Assembly: GCA_002345505.1 (NCBI GenBank)
Contig: DDWJ01000038.1
Location: forward strand, 21,523 to 85,522
Source: Caryophanales bacterium UBA2289
GTDB lineage: Bacteria; Bacillota_I; Bacilli_A; Izemoplasmatales; Hujiaoplasmataceae
Direction: 5' to 3'
DNA length: 64,000 nt
A program made the position numbers and the translations under genes. The notes beneath the pieces were generated by a model. It worked only from the letters and a program-made list of their open reading frames with translations. It was not told the origin of the DNA and made no database searches. Shown here piece after piece: positions 58,996-64,000 of the stretch. How positions within the stretch are numbered: position 1 is the stretch's first letter; every line of letters begins with the position of its first letter.

Positions 58996-60639
58996 ATGAG
59001 CGAGATAGAAATTCTAGAAGAGAGAATATATAAAAGAAACAAATGGACTTATAGCATAAGTGGTATAGGTCGAGATATGATGTATACTTTAGTTACATCT
59101 TTTTTAATGATTTACATTCAGTTTTCTGGACTTGGATTAACTGCTGGCCAGTTTTCAGCAATCTCAATTATTCTTATTTTAGGAAGAATCTGGGATGGTA
59201 TCAATGATCCGATAATGGGTAGTATTGTTGAAAATACCAAAACAAAGTATGGAAAATACAAACCGTGGATTTTAGCAGGCGCTGTTTTAACGAGTATTAC
59301 AGTTTTGCTAATGTTTAACTTAAGGCCTTCAGGAACTGCTTTCGTTATTTTCTTTGCGGTGATTTATTTTGTTTGGGAGATAGCTTGGACTCTTAATGAT
59401 ATTCCTTATTGGTCATTGCTTCCAAACCTCTCAAGAACAAAAAAGAAGCGTGATCAAATTGCTTCAATGGTTGTTGTTTTCGCCGCTGTAGGTGCTTTTG
59501 CAGCCAATGCAATTGTTACTTTATTTACCGTAGGTAATGCGGTTGCAGGATACAGAATAATCTCGATTACTTTTGTTGCCTTCTTTTTAATTTGTACAGC
59601 GTTAACGCTTATCGGTGTTAAAGAACCAAGAAATATTAATCCTCACGAAGAAGATAAAGTATCATTAAAACAAATGTTTTTAGCGATTAAAAATAACGAT
59701 CAATTGTTATGGGTTACTCTATCGCTGTTAATCTATACTATCGGTAGTGGGATTTTGGTCGCACTAGGATATAACTTCTTTTATATTGAATTAGGGTATG
59801 ATGGAAATCTAGTTTTAATCTTTATCGCTACATTTGGAGCGGTAACTATTATAATCCAAAGTTTCTATGCTCAACTAGCGAAAAGGTTTAAACGTTCACA
59901 ACTATTCAAATTTGGTATGATTATCATTACATTAGGTTATTTAATGTTTTTACTGATGGGTTATATCCCTTTCATTCCAGTTAATATCATAACAGTATGT
60001 TTCTTTGGAGCTTTAGCCTTTGGCGGACAAGCAATAATCTATTTGACATTGATTATAAATATGACAAATACTATTGAATATAATGAATATAAAACTGGGA
60101 AAAGAAATGAAGCGATTCTTTTCTCATTAAGACCATTTGTTGTTAAACTAGCTAGTGCCTTGCAACAAGGAATTATGACATTGGTATTAATTATCTTTGG
60201 TATTTATATCTTAAGTCAAAATGTTTCCGAATTAGAAGCACAGAAGAATTACTTCGACAATATGACAATTTCGGAACAAATTGAGTTTAAAGACAATATC
60301 GCCAATCGAACAATTATTTTAGATGGTTTGGATATTGAACAGGAAAGAAAAGATCAAATCTATGATGCACTACAATTAGTTACATTTGACCCAGCTGACG
60401 ACGGTAAAGAAGCGATGGTTATAAATGCTGCCGCAAATTCAGCTTTTAAAGATAAAGCTACCGCATCAATGAGGCTCGGATTAAGACTAGCAATTACAAT
60501 TTTTCCTGTTTTGTTAATCTTTATATCATACTGGCTAATCAATAAGAAATATATAATTAACGAAGAGTACTATGAAAATATGGTCAATGAAATCAGAGAA
60601 AAATTAAAGAAATCTGATGAAGTTGAAATAATAGTATAA
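58996..60639 (+). CDS. GPH family sugar:cation symporter (MelB-like) with extra exported loop
   Basis: A 547-residue transporter, about 90 residues longer than MelB. Family marks are LGRIWDGINDPIMGSIVENT and TKYGKYKPWILAGA between the first helices, and IAWTLNDIPYWSLLPNLS. Between the last two helices (about residues 415-495) lies an acidic polar insert (SELEAQKNYFDNMTISEQ and further) that is not in the usual family and should face outside. It imports a sugar or glycoside with Na+ or H+. The start has AGGAGGG eight bases upstream. A TATAAT at 58963 marks its likely promoter. Confidence 0.92.
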   Translation: MSEIEILEERIYKRNKWTYSISGIGRDMMYTLVTSFLMIYIQFSGLGLTAGQFSAISIILILGRIWDGINDPIMGSIVENTKTKYGKYKPWILAGAVLTSITVLLMFNLRPSGTAFVIFFAVIYFVWEIAWTLNDIPYWSLLPNLSRTKKKRDQIASMVVVFAAVGAFAANAIVTLFTVGNAVAGYRIISITFVAFFLICTALTLIGVKEPRNINPHEEDKVSLKQMFLAIKNNDQLLWVTLSLLIYTIGSGILVALGYNFFYIELGYDGNLVLIFIATFGAVTIIIQSFYAQLAKRFKRSQLFKFGMIIITLGYLMFLLMGYIPFIPVNIITVCFFGALAFGGQAIIYLTLIINMTNTIEYNEYKTGKRNEAILFSLRPFVVKLASALQQGIMTLVLIIFGIYILSQNVSELEAQKNYFDNMTISEQIEFKDNIANRTIILDGLDIEQERKDQIYDALQLVTFDPADDGKEAMVINAAANSAFKDKATASMRLGLRLAITIFPVLLIFISYWLINKKYIINEEYYENMVNEIREKLKKSDEVEIIV

Positions 60640-60641
60640 TC

Positions 60642-60670
60642 TTGACATATGTCAATATATAATATAAAAT
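60642..60670 (+). promoter_or_regulatory. Promoter with palindromic operator before the DUF134 gene
   Basis: TTGACA at 60642-60647 and TAAAAT at 60665-60670 are 17 bases apart. The -35 box is the first half of a perfect 14-base palindrome TTGACATATGTCAA (60642-60655), a likely binding site for the regulator encoded just downstream. Confidence 0.65.
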
Positions 60671-60688
60671 GTAAAGGAGGCGAGTAAG

Positions 60689-61051
60689 ATGTCAAGACCA
60701 CAAAAACCAAGATACATTTGTCATCAACCGGAACATCTGGTCTTTGGACCTAAAGGAAAACGTGCTAACAGTCAAGATCGATTGAATATGTTAATCGATG
60801 AATTTGAAACTGTAAGATTAATAGATTATTTAGGTTACACTCAAGAAGAAGCTGCTGAACAGATGCAAGTCGCAAGAACTACAGTTCAAAGAATCTATAA
60901 TGACGCAAGAAAAAAATTAGCTGCTTCACTAGTAGATGGAAAAATTATTGTTATTGAAGGCGGCGAAGTCACAATGTGTGATGAAGATTGTGATAAATGC
61001 TTAGAGCCTTTAAGACTAAGAAGAAGACAAGGAAGAAATAGATTTCAGTAG
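60689..61051 (+). CDS. DUF134 (UPF0251) DNA-binding protein
   Basis: A 120-residue small DNA-binding protein of the DUF134 family. It begins SRPQKPRYICHQPEH, as is usual, and has a sigma-70 region 4-like helix-turn-helix (YTQEEAAEQMQVARTTVQRIYNDARKKLA). The C-terminus has CDEDCDKCLEPL, four residues able to bind a metal or cluster. The family often adjoins NifX/NifB-like proteins, as here (ten bases to the next gene). A self-binding palindrome is on its promoter. The ribosome site AAAGGAGG is very strong. Confidence 0.9.
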   Translation: MSRPQKPRYICHQPEHLVFGPKGKRANSQDRLNMLIDEFETVRLIDYLGYTQEEAAEQMQVARTTVQRIYNDARKKLAASLVDGKIIVIEGGEVTMCDEDCDKCLEPLRLRRRQGRNRFQ

Positions 61052-61061
61052 GAGGAATCAC

Positions 61062-61412
61062 ATGAAAGTAGTTGCTATTGCAGTAAAAGATAATTTGATT
61101 GCCCAACATTTTGGACATTGCGATTATTTTAAAGTTTATGAAGTAGAAAACAATCAAATTAAAAATGATTACCAAATTAAAAACCCACCACATCAAAAAG
61201 GTGCATTGCCAAATTTCTTATACCAAAATAATATTAATGTTGTTATAACAGGTAATTTAGGCGAAATGGCAGTTAATAATTTGAATAATCTAGGAATAGA
61301 AGCTATTAGAGGCGTAGATGGCAATCCTGAGGAAATAATCACGAAATATTTAAATAATACATTAGAATCATCTAATGTAATTTGTGAAGAACACCATAAC
61401 CATAATCACTAA
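61062..61412 (+). CDS. Dinitrogenase iron-molybdenum cofactor (NifX/NifB-C) family protein
   Basis: A 116-residue RNase-H-like protein of the FeMo-cofactor-binding family: IAVKDNLIAQHFGHCDYFKVYEV, VVITGNLGEMAVNNL and GIEAIRGVDGNPEEI. In organisms without nitrogenase these proteins likely carry a metal or iron-sulfur group. The last residues EEHHNHNH form a His-rich tail that could bind a metal. It is cotranscribed with the DUF134 regulator, so the two probably form a metal- or redox-responsive unit. Confidence 0.9.
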   Translation: MKVVAIAVKDNLIAQHFGHCDYFKVYEVENNQIKNDYQIKNPPHQKGALPNFLYQNNINVVITGNLGEMAVNNLNNLGIEAIRGVDGNPEEIITKYLNNTLESSNVICEEHHNHNH

Positions 61413-61488
61413 GCAATTCATTAGAAATTAACAATCTAAAATGTTATAATGTCATCAATAAAAAATAAAAATATAGGAGGACATATTA

Positions 61489-62172
61489 ATGGAAGAAGTT
61501 AAAAAAGAATTTTATTCAATGCCGTTAATCGGCGACAAAGCCCCAAGTTTTACAGCAGTAACAACACAAGGCACAATTAATTTCCCTGAAGACTACGAAG
61601 GGAAATGGGTGATTCTTTTCTCCCATCCAGCAGATTTTACTCCAGTATGTACAACTGAGTTTATGACATTTGCTAGCATGATTGAAGATTTCGAAGCTTT
61701 AAACACACAATTGATTGGCTTATCAGTAGATTCTCTTTATGCCCATATCGCTTGGTTAAGAAAAATCCAAGAATTAGAATGGAAAGGCATGAAAAACATC
61801 GAAGTTAAGTTTCCGTTAATTGAAGACATCAGAATGGATGTCGCTAATAAATTTGGAATGATTCAACCAAACCAAAGCAACACTCAAGCAGTAAGAGCTG
61901 TTTTTGTAATTGACCCTAAAGGCGTTATCAGAACAATTCTTTATTATCCACTATCAATGGGCAGAAACTTTGATGAAATCAAACGTATTATTCTAGCTTT
62001 ACAAAAAGCAGATAAAGACGGAGTAGCTACACCAGCTGACTGGAGACCTGGAGACGATGTTATCGTTCCGACTGCAGGTTCATGCGGTACAGCTAAAGAA
62101 AGAATGGAATCAAAGAATGACGACACATATTGCTTAGATTGGTTTATGTGCTTCAAGCGCGAAAAGAAATAG
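61489..62172 (+). CDS. Peroxiredoxin (Prx6/1-Cys-like with extra C-terminal cysteines)
   Basis: A 227-residue peroxiredoxin. The peroxidatic Cys54 is in HPADFTPVCTTEF, with the usual Arg in the later KGVIRTILYYP region. Length and the long C-terminal arm fit the Prx6 group. Cys199, Cys215 and Cys221 (in YCLDWFMC) give a pair six residues apart, as in archaeal thioredoxin-dependent Prx6 forms, so Cys215 or Cys221 may act as the resolving Cys. It has AGGAGG upstream. The insertion sequence begins 18 bases after the stop. Confidence 0.95.
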   Translation: MEEVKKEFYSMPLIGDKAPSFTAVTTQGTINFPEDYEGKWVILFSHPADFTPVCTTEFMTFASMIEDFEALNTQLIGLSVDSLYAHIAWLRKIQELEWKGMKNIEVKFPLIEDIRMDVANKFGMIQPNQSNTQAVRAVFVIDPKGVIRTILYYPLSMGRNFDEIKRIILALQKADKDGVATPADWRPGDDVIVPTAGSCGTAKERMESKNDDTYCLDWFMCFKREKK

Positions 62173-62205
62173 TATTAACAAATAAAATAGGCCCTGTAAA
62201 GAAAT

Positions 62206-62245
62206 GAAAATCAATTAAGATTTTCAGGACTTAAGGTCCTTTTTA
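62206..62245 (+). terminator. Tandem hairpins at the left end of the IS
   Basis: GAAAATC-N6-GATTTTC is followed directly by AGGAC-TTAAG-GTCCT and a T run. It would stop transcripts coming from the peroxiredoxin gene. Confidence 0.75.
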
Positions 62246-62260
62246 TTATATTTCAAACAA

Positions 62261-62283
62261 AAAGGCGCGATTATGCGCCTTTT
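62261..62283 (-). terminator. Terminator of the transposase gene
   Basis: AAAGGCGC-N6-GCGCCTTT. On the minus strand it is followed by a T run; it also works in the plus direction. Confidence 0.85.
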
Positions 62284-62339
62284 ATCGTATAAGAAAATAC
62301 ATTTCTAGTGAAATGTGGCTTCTAAATTGAGTGATATGA

Positions 62340-63905
62340 TCAAGAAATAAGTCGATATTTCTTATTATGGTATTTCTTAAGGTTATAACCAATAACTATT
62401 AGATATAGTTCGGTCTTGATTCCTGTCAATCCGGTTCGTGTGAATCTTCTGAACTTCATGTCTTCTTTGATAACTCCAAAGGCACCTTCAACCTGAATTG
62501 ATCTTTGAATTCTCAGTTCTATTCCTAAAGGAGAATCAAGATTATTTCTGACTTCTTCGCGCAGAGTATCCCATCCTTCTATTATCTTTGATTGTCTGTT
62601 TTCTTGAGCGTTAGTGCACTGTTTTTTGAGCGAACACCCTTCACATGATTCACACTCATATACAATCATGGTTTTATTGTATTTACTATGGTTACTAATA
62701 TATCTGCCTACCTCAGGATACTTTCTGCCATTAGGACAAATTCTTGTTCCTTCATTATTGATCTTGAAGTTATCGAATCTAAAGGAATTGGTTTTATATT
62801 TCTTTTCCTTTTCTTTGGCCCAACTATTATACTTCTGATATAAGGCCATCCCTTTGCTTTGACAGTAGCGATAATTTTCATAACTCCCATATCCCGCATC
62901 CGCCACTGGATACATTGGATATCTATCATATGCTAGATTGTATTTCTCCAAAAATGGTTCAAACGTTTTTTGATCAGATCTGTTTTGATACGCATCCACC
63001 ATCATGATGTATTCGTTACTGACTCCGATTTGTACATTGTATCCCGGTTTTAATTGGGCGTTCTTCATGTGGTCTTCTTTCATATGCATGAAAGTTGCGT
63101 CATGGTCAGTTTTTGAATATGAGTTTCTGTCTCCAGCTATCTTTAGTTTTTCTTCATAATCCGCTAGTTTATCGCGATACTCTGTTATCTGTTCGTAAAC
63201 TCTTTGAATAGCCATCTTTCGTTTCCCTTTGCCATAAACAAAAGATACTCCTTGTTTATCCACTATCCCTATCATCCTGTTTCTTGTCTTCTCAAGATAT
63301 CTTGAGTTATACGTTGGTTTCTCCTTGATTTCTTTATATCCGTACTCTTTGAATATCTCATTCCATTTTGGTTCCGCCTTGTTTATCTTGTGATACAATT
63401 TATCTCTAGCCTTGATTACTTGTTTCGTCCAGACAAATGTGTATTTGTTCGCATCCGCTTCAATCTTTGTCCCATCTACATAGAGTTTCTCTATCTCAAT
63501 CTTTTCCCTCTTCATGATCTCTTGATTAATCTCCACCATCAATGATTCCAAACTTAAATTCATTTCGTTAATCACTTCATTGATCAATGTATGCGATGGC
63601 GGATTCATCCCTCCTGTTAAATACAGGAATCTAATATCATTCCTACATGCGTTAGCTATTTGTCTTGTGCTTCTTACATTCACCATCTGCCCAAACAATA
63701 TTGCGTTTATTATCTGTAATCGATTTTTCCTGTTTCTTCCTATCCCTTGATTACTAAAATCAAAGTACTTTTCTAACCTTATCCCTTTCATGAGTTCCAG
63801 ATAACTATAGACTTCTGAATCTTCTTGTAAAACTATCCCGATGTCCATTGGCAATATCAATTGTTTTGTGGTATAATCTTCTTGGTATATTATTGTATTT
63901 TCCAT
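62340..63905 (-). CDS. IS1182 family transposase
   Basis: A 521-residue DDE transposase. The N-terminal DUF772-like part has EKYFDFSNQGIGRNRKNRLQI-type sequence and TGGMNPPSHTLINEVI. The acidic triad is seen in KLYVDGTKIEADANKYTFVW (Asp about 145), PVADAGYGSYENY (about 337) and VEGAFGVIKEDMKFRRF (about 471). A Cys cluster (CESCEGCSLKKQC, about 420-432) is also typical. The frame is complete and has a TATAAT on the minus strand just ahead of the start. It lies within inverted repeats. Confidence 0.96.
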   Translation of the reverse strand: MENTIIYQEDYTTKQLILPMDIGIVLQEDSEVYSYLELMKGIRLEKYFDFSNQGIGRNRKNRLQIINAILFGQMVNVRSTRQIANACRNDIRFLYLTGGMNPPSHTLINEVINEMNLSLESLMVEINQEIMKREKIEIEKLYVDGTKIEADANKYTFVWTKQVIKARDKLYHKINKAEPKWNEIFKEYGYKEIKEKPTYNSRYLEKTRNRMIGIVDKQGVSFVYGKGKRKMAIQRVYEQITEYRDKLADYEEKLKIAGDRNSYSKTDHDATFMHMKEDHMKNAQLKPGYNVQIGVSNEYIMMVDAYQNRSDQKTFEPFLEKYNLAYDRYPMYPVADAGYGSYENYRYCQSKGMALYQKYNSWAKEKEKKYKTNSFRFDNFKINNEGTRICPNGRKYPEVGRYISNHSKYNKTMIVYECESCEGCSLKKQCTNAQENRQSKIIEGWDTLREEVRNNLDSPLGIELRIQRSIQVEGAFGVIKEDMKFRRFTRTGLTGIKTELYLIVIGYNLKKYHNKKYRLIS

Positions 63906-63921
63906 ACTTATATTATACCAA

Positions 63922-63949
63922 AAAACCGGTCCCTCTTGGGTCCGGTTTT
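63922..63949. terminator. Hairpin at the right end of the IS
   Basis: AAAACCGGTCCC and GGGTCCGGTTTT pair with one mismatch, with T or A runs on both sides. It would block outside transcription entering the transposase gene from either direction. Confidence 0.75.
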
Positions 63950-64000
63950 CAGTTTTTATTGGCTGTTTATACTTTTTGTTTCTTTACAGCCTCTTTTTTA

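Larger units (their letters stand above)
62190..63991. mobile_element. IS1182-type insertion sequence
   Basis: About 1.8 kb with one transposase gene and imperfect terminal inverted repeats: GGCCCTGTAAAGAAATGAAA at the left (62190) and, on the opposite strand at the right (63991), GGCTGTAAAGAAACAAAAAG. The shared core is TGTAAAGAAA. I see no clear target duplication, and the right flank is only nine bases long in this window. Hairpin terminators lie inside both ends. The transposase frame is intact, so the element could be active. Confidence 0.85.

Noticed and set aside
1..64000. Mycoplasma genetic code with UGA as Trp
   Set aside because: Several genes end cleanly at TGA with terminators or overlaps following, and conserved Trp positions are TGG.
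1..64000. CRISPR arrays, rRNA genes, T-box leaders or known riboswitches
   Set aside because: I looked through the intergenic regions and saw no spaced direct repeats, rRNA sequence or recognisable riboswitch core. A covariance-model scan would be needed to exclude weak ones.

Overview
The window is 64 kb of AT-rich bacterial chromosome with tightly packed genes. It looks like a low-GC Firmicute/Mollicute-type organism, most likely close to Acholeplasmatales or Izemoplasmatales. The grounds for this are strong A/T codon bias, lipoproteins with Thr/Pro-rich linkers after the lipobox, Gram-positive style Shine-Dalgarno sites, TTGACA/TATAAT promoters, short hairpin plus T-run terminators and CcpA-type cre-like sites. 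This placement is inference. UGA is used as a stop and Trp is encoded by TGG, so the genetic code is the standard one and not the Mycoplasma code.

Layout. 2-2915: end of an Old Yellow Enzyme-type reductase, a small membrane protein, a NimA-like flavoprotein and an AadE-like nucleotidyltransferase. 3148-7979: a two-gene unit, a regulator made of three apparently inactive signalling domains coupled by ATGA to a HEAT-repeat/family-2 glycosyltransferase membrane protein. 8141-11764: a giant BspA-type leucine-rich-repeat surface lipoprotein interrupted by one in-frame TAA. 11884-19629: DegV protein, small envelope proteins and a lipoprotein, LysE exporter, two aldo/keto reductases, chorismate mutase and threonine aldolase.

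19725-26757 is the redox core: an Rnf-type ion-pumping oxidoreductase operon (order C, D, double-FMN protein, G, E, A, B) followed by a duplicated FMN-binding-like lipoprotein under its own promoter. RnfB is only 100 residues long and lacks the ferredoxin domains. RnfG has an altered flavin-attachment motif. An extra RnfG-like protein carries two motifs of the expected type. A tRNA-Lys(CTT) follows. 27695-35227 is a histidine-degradation operon (hutH, hutU, ftcD, hutI, fchA) plus a transaldolase-like aldolase and an unknown helical protein. 35338-38173 is a TetR regulator with an ABC exporter. 38270-40280 is a serine-palmitoyltransferase-like enzyme with a short-chain reductase, a possible sphingoid-base module.

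41291-44969 (minus strand) holds a glutathione-peroxidase-like protein, an MFS transporter and GTP-dependent PEP carboxykinase. 45053-45811 is a NYN/OST-HTH RNA-binding-type protein. 45834-55532 (minus strand) is a nine-gene operon for citrulline and ornithine fermentation: ornithine carbamoyltransferase, carbamate kinase, then the oxidative ornithine pathway (Ord, OrtA, OrtB, OraS, OraE, a MutL/GlmL-type protein, ornithine racemase). 55720-62172 has OsmC, an rRNA methyltransferase, a cation/proton antiporter, a thioredoxin-like protein, a GPH sugar symporter, a DUF134 regulator with a NifX-like protein, and a peroxiredoxin. An IS1182-type insertion sequence closes the window (62190-63991).

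Taken together, the genes describe an amino-acid fermenter. Histidine gives glutamate. Citrulline gives ornithine, carbamoyl phosphate and ATP. Ornithine gives alanine and acetyl-CoA. NADH and ferredoxin are balanced by an Rnf-like pump that may connect to an extracytoplasmic flavin chain. Cre-like sequences in front of the hut operon, the ornithine operon and the flavin lipoprotein suggest these functions share catabolite control.
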